The notes: generated from the letters alone by a model not told the origin. Counted from the first letter of the stretch, positions 1-7,296 are shown. The stretch: 8,694 bases of DNA from CAZGLR01 sp964526635 (GCA_964526635.1 CAZGLR010000131.1:1-8694), one strand, 5' to 3'. A program made the numbers and translations.

Positions 1-586
1 CGCCGGTTAATGCCTGGAAATCGGTGACTTTTTCCGGATAGACACCGAGTTTTTCTTTCACCGCTTCGCGGTCCATGCGTACGACCGGTTGTGAGGCGCG
101 CTGCGGGACATACATCGAGACGTTGCCGTCGACGAGCTGAAAAAGGTCTTTATCGCCACTGACGATATGAACCGCCATATCAAGAGCCGCGCCCCGGCGG
201 GCCAGGGTTGCGATGATATCATCGGCCTCAAAACCATCTTTGGATAGCTCAACCAGATTGAACGCCTCAACCGCTTCATGAATACGCGGCAACTGCACCA
301 CCATGTCATCGGGCATTTTCGCCCGCGTTGATTTATATTGCTCGTATCGCTTGTGCCGAAAGGTCGGTTCTTTGGTGTCAAAGATGACAGCTATGTAATC
401 GGGCTTTTCATCTTTAATGATTTTGACTATGGAATTGACGAAACCGAATGTCGCCGACGTATTTTCTCCCTTGGAATTGATCAGTGGATTGCGAATGAAG
501 GCAAAGTATGCTCGATAGGCGATCGCCGAGCCATCGATTAAATACAAGGACTTTCCGCTGAGATCATTTTTTGCCGCCGGCACCAT
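1..586 (-). CDS. polA: DNA polymerase I, N-terminal 5'-nuclease part (runs off the left edge)
   Basis: The reading frame is open from an ATG at 586 to the window edge, giving 195 visible residues. It matches the 5'-3' exonuclease (flap nuclease) domain of DNA polymerase I, which removes RNA primers and flaps during lagging-strand synthesis and repair. The metal-binding acidic residues are all present: D18 in LIDGS, D70 in IFDTKEPTFRHKRY, E120, D122 and D123 in FEADD, and D145 and D147 in SGDKDL. The end of the visible part (KLGVYPEKVTDFQALTG) leads into the helix-three-turn-helix that normally follows as GDxSDNIPG. The start overlaps the nadD 3' end by 23 bases and has AAGGA four bases upstream, inside nadD. 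Whether the 3'-exonuclease and polymerase domains follow cannot be seen. A stand-alone 5' nuclease is possible but less likely, because full-length PolA is nearly universal in bacteria. Confidence 0.93.
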   Translation of the reverse strand, partial: MVPAAKNDLSGKSLYLIDGSAIAYRAYFAFIRNPLINSKGENTSATFGFVNSIVKIIKDEKPDYIAVIFDTKEPTFRHKRYEQYKSTRAKMPDDMVVQLPRIHEAVEAFNLVELSKDGFEADDIIATLARRGAALDMAVHIVSGDKDLFQLVDGNVSMYVPQRASQPVVRMDREAVKEKLGVYPEKVTDFQALTG

Positions 587-1172
587 AGAGTCCTTTTTGA
601 TATATATACGCTTCCACATCGGGCGGAACCATATAGGTTATCGATTTCCCGCTTACCAGCCGATTCCGGATATCGCTGGAGGAGATATCGTATTGCGGAA
701 TCATAACGCGGCGGGCTGATTCCAATTGTTCGTCGGCCTGGAACTCATCATGATATCCGGGACGGGCGGCGACGATGATTTCTACAGTTGATTCCAGCTC
801 CTCATGCTTGTACCAGGACGCAAATTCCTCGACAATATCGGACCCGACCACGAGGAAGAACCCGGCGCTGGGAAATGTGGTTTTCAGCCAGTTAATCTGA
901 TCGAATGTGTAGGTCGTGCCCTCGGGCGGTATTTCGAGCCGGAAGTGAGGGTTGTCGGCGATGGCCATATCGACCATAGCCACCCGGTTTTCAAGGGAAA
1001 TCGTGCGATCGAGTGGTTTGAACGGATGCGTCCGGGCCGGGAGAAAGAGCATACCATCGGCGCTGCAGGACTCGCGTACCGATTCCGCCATGATCAGGTG
1101 GCCGTAGTGAATCGGGTTAAAGGTGCCACCCATAATCCCCCAGCGGCCGCCTTGTGCGGGATCAGTTATCAT
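564..1172 (-). CDS. nadD: Nicotinate-nucleotide adenylyltransferase
   Basis: The 202-residue product transfers AMP from ATP to nicotinate mononucleotide, making deamido-NAD in the cytoplasmic NAD pathway. It has the nucleotidyltransferase signature GIMGGTFNPIHYGHL at residues 12-26, including the HxGH motif. FLPARTHPFKP follows, then VVGSD, ASWYKHEEL and a RPG segment. The C-terminal ISSSDIRNRL (163-172) matches the ISSTxIR motif of NadD. Length and this last motif favour NadD over the related pantetheine-phosphate adenylyltransferase CoaD. The usual PPHK is HPFK here. The frame extends upstream to 1253, but I chose the ATG at 1172. It places the glycine motif near the N-terminus and overlaps bamD by only 11 bases. 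GGGAGG precedes it at an unusually short two-base spacing. An alternative ATG at 1196 would overlap bamD by 35 bases and lacks a clear ribosome site. Confidence 0.93.
   Translation of the reverse strand: MITDPAQGGRWGIMGGTFNPIHYGHLIMAESVRESCSADGMLFLPARTHPFKPLDRTISLENRVAMVDMAIADNPHFRLEIPPEGTTYTFDQINWLKTTFPSAGFFLVVGSDIVEEFASWYKHEELESTVEIIVAARPGYHDEFQADEQLESARRVMIPQYDISSSDIRNRLVSGKSITYMVPPDVEAYIYQKGLYGAGGKK
591..595 (-). promoter_or_regulatory. Ribosome binding site of polA inside nadD
   Basis: AAGGA lies four bases before the polA ATG at 586 and within the last codons of nadD. It supports this start and suggests that polA translation depends on ribosomes finishing nadD. Confidence 0.5.
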
Positions 1173-1956
1173 CGCCTCCCTTGGCCAGGTGCTCATCGGT
1201 TTCATCAAGCATTTGCTGGGCACGCCCGGCATAATCATGGTCGGGATAGACAATCAGGAAATTCTCGAATTTCGTTTTGGCATCGTCGTACTGGCCCTCT
1301 TTGAAGTTGATTTCGCCGAGATAAAACAACGATCGTGCGGCCCATTCGGTAGTGGTATGCTCATCAATAACAGACTGAAAATAAATCCGCGCCGGCTCCA
1401 GATATCCCAGCCGGAGATAGGTCCGGCCGCCCTCGAATCGTTTTCGCGCCAGCCGGTTCATGGCCTGGTCAAGATACATGCGGGCCTCGGTTACCAGATC
1501 GGATCCGGGATTATCGGTGATAAAATCCCGCAGGGCTTCGATGCCCTTTTCAAGCTCGCTTTGATCGAGACCATAATGATCGGGCGCCGCCTTGAAATAG
1601 CACACGCCGGTCATAAACTGGCTGTCGTCAACAAATGGCGATCCGGGGTAATTGCGGACCAACCGTTCGAATTCGGTTGCGGCGATAAAATAATCCTTGG
1701 TGTGAAAATGCGCCATAGCCAGATAATACTGCGCCGAATCAACCATGGGAGCGCCGCTGAAATTGTACAGGACTTTCTGGAAACCGTTGATCGAGCGCGC
1801 ATACTGATCTTTGGCATATGCTTCACGAGCCTTGGCGAACTGTTCGTCGGCCGTGTTATATAATTTCATGACCGATCCGGCACAGCCGCTGATCAGAAAT
1901 ATCCCCAGCAGGAGAATAGCGAGTGAAATAACGTTCCGGCGAGTCTCAGGTATCAT
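1162..1956 (-). CDS. bamD: Outer-membrane assembly lipoprotein BamD (YfiO-type TPR protein)
   Basis: The 264-residue product is predicted to be a lipoprotein of the outer membrane's inner leaflet. In the BAM complex it helps BamA fold and insert beta-barrel proteins. A hydrophobic signal sequence ends in the lipobox LISGC, making C25 the lipidated residue. About five TPR-like repeats follow, with spaced A, Y, F and P residues, for example FQKVLYNFSGAP, FERLVRNYPGSPFVDDSQF, ALRDFITDNPGSDLVTEARM and FENFLIVYPDHDYAGRAQQM. The order and the YPxSxxxxxA pattern fit BamD, and the length is close to the 245 residues of the E. coli protein. The ATG overlaps the stop of the upstream transglycosylase by 11 bases. 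Its upstream sequence is A-rich (GAAAGAAAAAT) without a strong Shine-Dalgarno. A different TPR lipoprotein such as a CpoB (YbgF)-like factor is the main alternative, less likely given the lipobox. Confidence 0.85.
   Translation of the reverse strand: MIPETRRNVISLAILLLGIFLISGCAGSVMKLYNTADEQFAKAREAYAKDQYARSINGFQKVLYNFSGAPMVDSAQYYLAMAHFHTKDYFIAATEFERLVRNYPGSPFVDDSQFMTGVCYFKAAPDHYGLDQSELEKGIEALRDFITDNPGSDLVTEARMYLDQAMNRLARKRFEGGRTYLRLGYLEPARIYFQSVIDEHTTTEWAARSLFYLGEINFKEGQYDDAKTKFENFLIVYPDHDYAGRAQQMLDETDEHLAKGGDDN
1175..1180 (-). promoter_or_regulatory. Ribosome binding site of nadD with very short spacing
   Basis: GGGAGG ends two bases before the nadD ATG at 1172. It lies in the last codons of bamD, whose stop is at 1164-1162. 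The spacing is shorter than optimal, so terminating bamD ribosomes probably help initiation. Confidence 0.4.
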
Positions 1957-2599
1957 ATTTTTCTTTCAGCATGTTATAGTTTTCCCAGACCTTTATAAAG
2001 TAAGATTTGGGCAACGGTTTATTTTGTCGAAGGCGCCCGCGTAAACGGGTCTCCCCCAAGTTATATGCGATAATACCTTTTTTGACATCCTTAAATTTCA
2101 ATATCTGTTCAAAAAGGTGCAGCGTCCCCAAACGGATATTGGTGGCCGGATCAAATAACTGCTCATGGCCCTCCCAGTCAAGACCGCTGCGCATGGCCAG
2201 ATCCTCCCCGGTTCGCGGCATAAGCTGCATGATCCCGCGGGCGCCCATATGCGATACCTGGCCCTTTTTGAAGGTTGATTCGGTCAGGATAACAGCCATG
2301 ATCAAAAGCGGATCATAGTTGTATCTCTGGCACTCTTCATAGACCACCGACGCCAGTTCACGGGTTTCCTCATCGGTAAATCCGATCTGGAAATCCTCGA
2401 TAACCTGGAATATCTTCAGTTTCTCTTCCATGTCAGCCAGACGCTGTCGCTGGTAATCGATAACCTTGTGCAGTTCGTATTTGTCTTTGATCAGAAACAC
2501 CAGCAGCGTTGACTGAAGCAAGTAAATCAAAACCAGCATCAAGGCAATCGGTTTTGACAGGTAGATACCGGTTTTGTCAAGGCTGACGCCCGAACTCAT
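1946..2599 (-). CDS. Membrane-anchored lytic transglycosylase (SLT domain)
   Basis: The 217-residue product is predicted to cleave peptidoglycan glycan strands to 1,6-anhydro ends, in the periplasm and tethered to the inner membrane. One transmembrane helix lies at about residues 17-37 with no clear cleavage site. A charged, probably coiled-coil segment follows (about 39-66), then the SLT fold from about residue 80. Family motifs are visible: ILTES with catalytic E107, GARGIMQLMP at 119-128, FDPATNIRLGTLHL, and AYNLG where most relatives have AYNAG. The start shares ATGA with the rimO stop (4-base overlap). An AGGGGAGAAAGGG purine tract upstream may serve as ribosome site. I cannot place it in a named subgroup (Slt, MltC or MltE type), so no symbol is given. 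Its position between ftsK and bamD suits a cell-wall remodelling role, but that is inference. Confidence 0.88.
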   Translation of the reverse strand: MSSGVSLDKTGIYLSKPIALMLVLIYLLQSTLLVFLIKDKYELHKVIDYQRQRLADMEEKLKIFQVIEDFQIGFTDEETRELASVVYEECQRYNYDPLLIMAVILTESTFKKGQVSHMGARGIMQLMPRTGEDLAMRSGLDWEGHEQLFDPATNIRLGTLHLFEQILKFKDVKKGIIAYNLGETRLRGRLRQNKPLPKSYFIKVWENYNMLKEKYDT

Positions 2600-3912
2600 C
2601 CCACTACCCTTTCTCCCCTGAGGTCATAGCCATCGGACGCTGTGATCCGCGCCCGCACTATATCACCGGGCTTCAGCGTGGCCGCTGAAAGCACAATGGT
2701 CTGATCAATATCAGGGGCATCGAAACGGCTGCGGCAAACCGCGACATCATCTTCGATACTATCCACAATGACCTCCATGTCAGAGCCGACGGCAGCATCG
2801 TTTCGGTCAAAGGCAATCGCCTGCTGTCGGAGCATCAGTTCATCGCGTCTCAATATCGCGTCATCCTCCGATATCTGATCGGCCAAACCCGCAGCCGGAG
2901 TACTTTCCTCCGGCGAATAGGCAAACACGCCCAGCCTATCAAATTCGAACGCCTCGACAAAAGCCAGCAACTCGTCGAAGTCTTCACGACGTTCACCGGG
3001 GAATCCGGTTATAAATGACGTCCTGATTGCGGCAGCCTTCTTATGGCCGCGTATATGCCCCAGAATACCTTCGATCTGTCGGCGACTGACTTTTCGATTC
3101 ATCATCGCGAGCATACGATCGGAGATATGCTGCAAAGGTATATCAAAGTAGGAACAGATACGGTCGTTGTCAATTATATAGTCGAGGAGATCCCCATTCA
3201 AACGGGCCGGGTGAAGATACAATAATCGAAACCAGATACTGCCTGCAATCGGCTCCAATCGGGTCAGGAGCGTGAGTAATGATGGTGTTCCATATATGTC
3301 TGCACCATAATTGGTTGTGTCCTGCGATACAAGTATCACTTCACGTTTGCCGGCATCAATTAACTGCTGGATTTCAGCGATTATCGACTCGATGGTACGG
3401 CTGCGGTAGGGTCCCCGGATATCAGGAATAGCACAATACGCACAGCGATTATTACAGCCATCGGAAATCTGAACATAGTCAAAGGGATACTGTGGTTCGA
3501 TATAGCGCGGGTATTGATATTCCATGTACCGGCGCGATGGCTCATTACGAGCCACGATCCGGGTCGCATTGTCGTCGATAATTTCCGCCAGCATGTCGAT
3601 GTTACCGATCCCGATGATGCCATCGGCCTCAGGAATCTCCGCGGCCAGTTCCGCAGTATACCGTTGCGACAGGCAGCCGGTGATTACCAGTTTACACCGG
3701 GAGTTACCCTTCAGCCGGGCCAGTTGAAGAATAGCCTCGACCGATTCTTCCCGGGCATCATGAATAAACGCGCAGGTGTTGGCGATGAGTAAATCGGCGG
3801 TTTCGGGCGATTCCGCCGGGGTGAGACCATGGGCCAACAGAAATCCGGCGATATAGTCGGCATCGACATCATTCTTGGGACAGCCGAGTTTATGAATATA
3901 GAATCGTTTCAT
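2596..3912 (-). CDS. rimO: Ribosomal protein S12 methylthiotransferase RimO
   Basis: The 438-residue product is a radical-SAM enzyme of the methylthiotransferase family. RimO adds a methylthio group to a conserved aspartate of ribosomal protein S12. The N-terminal domain holds the three cysteines for the auxiliary iron-sulfur cluster: C11 in KLGCPKNDVD, C47 in NTCAFI and C80 in TGCLSQRY. The radical-SAM cluster motif is C153, C157 and C160 in ISDGCNNRCAYCAIP. SFITGFPGE and FAYSPEESTPA follow, and the last 65 or so residues form a TRAM domain. LGCPKN and TCAFIxxAxEES separate RimO from the tRNA-modifying MiaB. Length is typical. The ATG overlaps the lolA stop as ATGA. I see no Shine-Dalgarno before it (GAGATTATTTACATGCC), so translation probably depends on coupling to lolA. 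Confidence 0.96.
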   Translation of the reverse strand: MKRFYIHKLGCPKNDVDADYIAGFLLAHGLTPAESPETADLLIANTCAFIHDAREESVEAILQLARLKGNSRCKLVITGCLSQRYTAELAAEIPEADGIIGIGNIDMLAEIIDDNATRIVARNEPSRRYMEYQYPRYIEPQYPFDYVQISDGCNNRCAYCAIPDIRGPYRSRTIESIIAEIQQLIDAGKREVILVSQDTTNYGADIYGTPSLLTLLTRLEPIAGSIWFRLLYLHPARLNGDLLDYIIDNDRICSYFDIPLQHISDRMLAMMNRKVSRRQIEGILGHIRGHKKAAAIRTSFITGFPGERREDFDELLAFVEAFEFDRLGVFAYSPEESTPAAGLADQISEDDAILRRDELMLRQQAIAFDRNDAAVGSDMEVIVDSIEDDVAVCRSRFDAPDIDQTIVLSAATLKPGDIVRARITASDGYDLRGERVVG

Positions 3913-4541
3913 GGCATGTAAATAATCTCGGTGTCGGCCGGGGGAACGAATTTGAAAGCGCCTGTGGGGACTTCTTCAATTTGATAAAAATTTGTAATCA
4001 ATATAAGTATACGGGAATTGTTGTCGTCATAGTATTCAATCTCAAGCGGGACACGGCTGTCGCTCTCGATTTTCAACGCAAATTCCTGTGGTGAAGTATG
4101 CGTATCGCGGGCTTTCATCATGAAGATCGTCGTGTCTTTTCGACGACTTTCTTCATTACACCCGTAGACATTCTCCGGGTCATAGACAAGTGTGAGCGGA
4201 TTCCATATGCCGATTTTGTACACCGAGTCAACCAGTACCTGTTCATTGGATGGTGAATAACTCCAGTATTCGATGCCATCGCATACAATCGCCTGTCTGC
4301 TTGATTCAAGCCGAAAGCGGCCGTCGTGGCCGGCCACAAGCGTCCCTCTGGTGGTATCAATGGACTCGAAAATATCTGAGTAGATCATTTGTGTAAAAGT
4401 CAGGGAAATATATGGCGCCATTTCCAGCGACGCGCTAAAGTCTTCAAATGTGGGACAGGTTGTGGCGGCGTCTACCTTTTGCTCGCCAAAAAGAGGAGCA
4501 GTAAGTAGCAGCCAGAGAATGGCAATGGCACAAGTCTTCAT
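3909..4541 (-). CDS. lolA: LolA-like periplasmic lipoprotein carrier
   Basis: The 210-residue product fits LolA, which carries lipoproteins across the periplasm from the inner-membrane LolCDE exporter to the outer membrane. An N-terminal signal peptide is visible (hydrophobic IAILWLLLTAPLFG, cleavage near residue 19-20). FTQ at 49-51 and RGTL at 65-68 match early LolA positions. CDGIEYWSYSPSNEQVLV (87-104) lines up with the family pattern SDGxxLWxYxPxxEQ. A late FKFVPP segment is also typical. Sequence identity to E. coli LolA looks low, so the call rests on this motif series, the signal peptide, the size and the position right after ftsK, as in E. coli. Mature-region cysteines C29, C87 and C128 are a minor oddity. 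The gap to ftsK is 25 bases and the stop overlaps rimO as ATGA. An outer-membrane lipoprotein-sorting relative with altered cargo is the main alternative. Confidence 0.85.
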   Translation of the reverse strand: MKTCAIAILWLLLTAPLFGEQKVDAATTCPTFEDFSASLEMAPYISLTFTQMIYSDIFESIDTTRGTLVAGHDGRFRLESSRQAIVCDGIEYWSYSPSNEQVLVDSVYKIGIWNPLTLVYDPENVYGCNEESRRKDTTIFMMKARDTHTSPQEFALKIESDSRVPLEIEYYDDNNSRILILITNFYQIEEVPTGAFKFVPPADTEIIYMP

Positions 4542-4546
4542 ATGTA

Positions 4547-4552
4547 ATTATA
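4547..4552 (-). promoter_or_regulatory. Candidate internal -10 element upstream of lolA
   Basis: A perfect TATAAT reads on the minus strand in the 25-base gap between ftsK and lolA and ends five bases before the lolA ATG. The -35 position, 17 bases upstream, reads AAAACA, only three matches to TTGACA. If used, transcription would begin at or near the ATG and give a leaderless mRNA. The hexamer could also be chance in an A/T-rich junction. Confidence 0.3.
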
Positions 4553-4566
4553 CCCCGAAGCGGCCA

Positions 4567-6900
4567 TCATGTTTTCGAGATATTACGCTGCTTGAGTGTT
4601 TCGAGGAATGACCGGTCGACCAGAACGTCACGGGCTTTTGACTCATTGTAGGAACCAATAATCTTCATATCCTCGAGATCATCGATCAATCGGGCGGCCC
4701 GTTGGTAGCCGATCCCAAGCCGCCGCTGCAGCAGGGAAACCGACGCCTGCCCCTGTCGTACCACTGTTTCGATTGCCTCAATCAGTACCGGATCACTGAA
4801 TTTGCTCAGCTCGGCCTTCTCCTTTGACTCCTCCTCGGCCTGTTTCTGACGCGTCTGGCTGTACTCCTGATCGCGCAGGAAGGTCACCAGTTTCTCAGTA
4901 TCATCCGATGACAGGAAGGCACCATGCAATCGCGCCGGTTCCGGCTGGCCGACTTTGAGGAATAGCATATCGCCGCGTCCCAGGAGTTTTTCGGCGCCGT
5001 TGCCATCGAGAATGGTCCGCGAATCGGTCTTACTTGCCACCTGGAAGGCGATACGCGACGGGAAGTTAGCCTTGATCAGTCCGGTAATCACATCGACCGA
5101 TGGTCGCTGGGTGGCCAGAATGAGGTGAATCCCCACGGCGCGGGCCATTTGCGCCAGTCGTGTAATCAGGAGTTCGACCTTACTCGACTGGGCCGACATC
5201 ATCAGATCGGCGAGCTCGTCGATTACAATGACGATATACGGCAGCTTTTCGGATTCATCTTTTGCCCGGGAATTATAATCAACGATGTTTCGCACCGATT
5301 TTGCGGCCAGAAGCCGATATCGGGATTCCATCTCGGTGACGGCCTCGCCCAGGACCCGTTCGGCCTGCTTGGCCCGGGTGACGACCTTTTCGCTGAGATA
5401 GGGTATCCCCTTGTACACCGTTAGTTCAAGCATTTTCGGATCAACGAAAATGAAGCGAAGTCGCGACGGGTGCAGGGCATAAATCAACGAGGTGATAACA
5501 GCGTTCACGCATACGGATTTTCCGGATCCGGTGGTCCCGGCAATAAGTAAATGCGGCATATCGGCCAGGTCGGTGACGAAGGGATCTCCGGCGATATCCT
5601 TGCCGAGCGCCATCGGTAATTGCATTTTCTGATTGCGATAGGCGTCGGACTCGATCAATTCCCGGAAATTGACGATTTGCGGATTACGATTGGGGATTTC
5701 GATGCCAACCGCCGCCTTGCCGGGAATCGGGGCGACAATTCGGATGCTCTTGGCCCGTAAATTGAGGGCCAGATCTTCAGACAAATTGGCGATTTGATTG
5801 ACTTTTATTCCGGCTGCAGGCTTGATTTCAAACCGCGTAATAACCGGCCCGGGATACATCTCGATTTTGCCGGCCAGACGCACGCCAAAGGTTTCCAGGG
5901 TCAGTTGCAGAGATTGCGCCGTCTCGCTTAATTCCTTTTCGCTGTAGGCCGGCCCGGTTGACGTGCCGTACGAAAGCAAATCCGGCGGTGGTTGCTTAAA
6001 ACTCCCCGGCTCGGCCGCGACTTCGGCATTTCGTCCGGTATCTTCGGCCTCAGTCTTACGCGACAGTGTCACTTTGCGCGTATCCTGTGGCTTCTTATCA
6101 TTGCCGCGCAGACTACCCTCGCGCTCGATTATCACCGAACCGGTGTCTTGTTCAGCGTTTCCAAGGTCAACATCTTCTGTTCCGGCGGGTAAATTTGCAT
6201 TTTTACGGCGCAGGTTTCTTTTCAATTCAGATTTGAACGATGACTTCCGAATGACCGGTCGATTCCGAAAATCGAGCTTCTTTCTGGCCTCCTCCAGACG
6301 TGGTTTGGCCCGTTCATAAGCATCGCCGATTAACGCCTTTCCGGTCTGGGCGATCAGGGCGACGAGGTTGTGGAAGCGATGCGAAATCGCACCATAGTAC
6401 AACAAGGTAGCCGTCAGGGCCGCAAGAAAAACGATATATGTTCCCGGTACGCCGACGATTTTCAGTGAGATTTCGATCAGTGTCTGTCCCAGTGCACCGG
6501 AGCCATCGGGTACCGTCAGGGGGTACTCCCGCAACCCGGCAATGCGCGGAATATCAAGAAGCAATAACAGGATCCAACCGACTCCCCATATCATGGCAGC
6601 ATGCTTGTAAAGACGTCGGGCCAGTTCCCATCCAAATATGCGCAGTGAGAGAATAAGCAGAAACGGCACCGATAAAAAGGCCGCCCAGCCCATGAAAAAC
6701 ATACTCACATAACTGAGATAGGCGCCCATCATCCCCCCCGGATTATTATACCGGAGAGCAAAGGGATTCCCATACACGGCCTCGTCGGAAATGATCTGTA
6801 TATCATCGGCCGGTGAGTGACCCAGTAAACTGACGCCAAACATAAGTGAAAAGGCGGCCAGGAGGATCGCAAAGATACGTATTTTGAACTGTCTATTCAT
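4567..6900 (-). CDS. ftsK: DNA translocase FtsK/SpoIIIE
   Basis: The 777-residue product is a septum-anchored ATPase that pumps DNA during division and clears the chromosome terminus from the closing septum. Four membrane helices lie at about residues 7-27, 60-90, 101-119 and 153-172. A short charged linker (about 185-310) follows. The motor spans about 318-680: an alpha domain, then Walker A GTTGSGKS at 455-462 (K461), FVDPKMLEL, Walker B IVIVIDELAD (D561, E562) and LILATQRPSVDVITG. The winged-helix gamma domain (about 702-770) contains LLQRRLGIGYQRAARLIDDL. Length is at the short end for FtsK because of the short linker. I chose the ATG at 6900 because the first helix then starts within ten residues. 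A GTG at 6927 adds nine residues and has GGTGAT six bases upstream. lolA follows after 25 bases. Confidence 0.96.
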   Translation of the reverse strand: MNRQFKIRIFAILLAAFSLMFGVSLLGHSPADDIQIISDEAVYGNPFALRYNNPGGMMGAYLSYVSMFFMGWAAFLSVPFLLILSLRIFGWELARRLYKHAAMIWGVGWILLLLLDIPRIAGLREYPLTVPDGSGALGQTLIEISLKIVGVPGTYIVFLAALTATLLYYGAISHRFHNLVALIAQTGKALIGDAYERAKPRLEEARKKLDFRNRPVIRKSSFKSELKRNLRRKNANLPAGTEDVDLGNAEQDTGSVIIEREGSLRGNDKKPQDTRKVTLSRKTEAEDTGRNAEVAAEPGSFKQPPPDLLSYGTSTGPAYSEKELSETAQSLQLTLETFGVRLAGKIEMYPGPVITRFEIKPAAGIKVNQIANLSEDLALNLRAKSIRIVAPIPGKAAVGIEIPNRNPQIVNFRELIESDAYRNQKMQLPMALGKDIAGDPFVTDLADMPHLLIAGTTGSGKSVCVNAVITSLIYALHPSRLRFIFVDPKMLELTVYKGIPYLSEKVVTRAKQAERVLGEAVTEMESRYRLLAAKSVRNIVDYNSRAKDESEKLPYIVIVIDELADLMMSAQSSKVELLITRLAQMARAVGIHLILATQRPSVDVITGLIKANFPSRIAFQVASKTDSRTILDGNGAEKLLGRGDMLFLKVGQPEPARLHGAFLSSDDTEKLVTFLRDQEYSQTRQKQAEEESKEKAELSKFSDPVLIEAIETVVRQGQASVSLLQRRLGIGYQRAARLIDDLEDMKIIGSYNESKARDVLVDRSFLETLKQRNISKT

Positions 6901-6927
6901 AGCAAACCGCTGTCTTTCGACTGCCAC

Positions 6928-6959
6928 ATAATATCACCGCAGGCCAGCCGTATGGTCAA
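6928..6959 (-). promoter_or_regulatory. Candidate promoter of the ftsK-polA gene run
   Basis: Directly after the hup terminator T-tract, the minus strand reads TTGACC (6959-6954) and, 20 bases on, TGATATTAT (6936-6928). The second element looks like an extended -10 (TGn followed by TATTAT, five of six matches). The -35 spacing is longer than usual, but extended -10 promoters tolerate this. Start of transcription would fall near 6921, leaving a leader of about 20 bases before the ATG at 6900. The signal is inferred from E. coli-like consensus, which may not hold in this lineage. Confidence 0.4.
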
Positions 6960-6960
6960 C

Positions 6961-6991
6961 AAAAAAGGCAGAGCAAAACGGCTCTGCCTTT
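6961..6991 (-). terminator. Intrinsic terminator of hup
   Basis: On the minus strand an 11-base perfect stem (AAAGGCAGAGC and GCTCTGCCTTT) encloses the six-base loop CGTTTT. The stem's 3' end and following bases form a run of six T. It begins 22 bases after the hup stop codon. The plus strand has only three T after the stem, so it should work for leftward transcription only. It separates hup from the ftsK gene run. Confidence 0.9.
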
Positions 6992-7013
6992 GACAGGTGC
7001 AAACGCTCACCAC

Positions 7014-7289
7014 TTATTTTTTGACTGCGTCGCGAAGTCTCTTGCCCGGTTTGAATTTGGCCACACGAGCCGCCGGGATCTTGATCTCATCGCCGGTTTG
7101 CGGATTACGACCGGTACGGGCTTTCCGCTTGCTGGTCGAAAATGTGCCGAAACCGACAAAGCTGACTTTCTGGCCGCGCTTGAGGGCGCCGGTTACCGAA
7201 TCAAAGAAGGTGTTGATCGCTTCATGCGCCTGGCGTTTGCTGATGCCGGTATCCTTCGAGATTTTGTCAATGAGTTGTTCTTTGGTCAT
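7014..7289 (-). CDS. hup: HU-family DNA-binding protein
   Basis: The 91-residue product is a small basic nucleoid protein that bends and compacts DNA as a dimer. The N-terminal dimerisation helices (MTKEQLIDKISKDTGISKRQ) are followed by VGFGTFSTSKRKARTGRNP. The DNA-binding arm ends in the intercalating proline P63 of GRNPQTGDEI, at the canonical HU position. The C-terminus has AKFKPGKRLRDAVKK. The size is typical of HU (about 90 residues). The frame allows an earlier ATG at 7310, but GGAGGA lies seven bases before the ATG at 7289, and the family normally begins at MTK or MNK. The gene appears to be a single unit with its own terminator downstream and about 195 bases of non-coding sequence upstream. 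IHF subunits are an alternative, but the sequence reads as HU. Confidence 0.96.
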   Translation of the reverse strand: MTKEQLIDKISKDTGISKRQAHEAINTFFDSVTGALKRGQKVSFVGFGTFSTSKRKARTGRNPQTGDEIKIPAARVAKFKPGKRLRDAVKK

Positions 7290-7296
7290 GTTCGCT

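Noticed and set aside
58..381. Open frame of 107 codons on the minus strand
   Set aside because: It overlaps polA in another frame. The polA frame has all catalytic acidic residues, so this one is a shadow.
804..1304. Open frame of 166 codons on the plus strand
   Set aside because: It is antisense to nadD and bamD, has no recognisable domain and reflects the base bias of the real genes.
1123..1863. Open frame of 246 codons on the plus strand
   Set aside because: It lies antisense to bamD and the start of nadD, both of which have strong family motifs. Its translation shows no recognisable domain and it has no convincing start signal. It is a shadow of the coding strand.
2597..2625. GGGGAGAAAGGG purine run resembling FtsK-orienting octamers
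   Set aside because: It does not match GGGNAGGG or GAGAAGGG exactly, is a single copy, and is better explained as a ribosome site region for the transglycosylase.
5963..6319. Open frame of 118 codons on the plus strand
   Set aside because: It is antisense to the low-complexity linker of FtsK. Its S/R-rich translation is what that linker gives in reverse.
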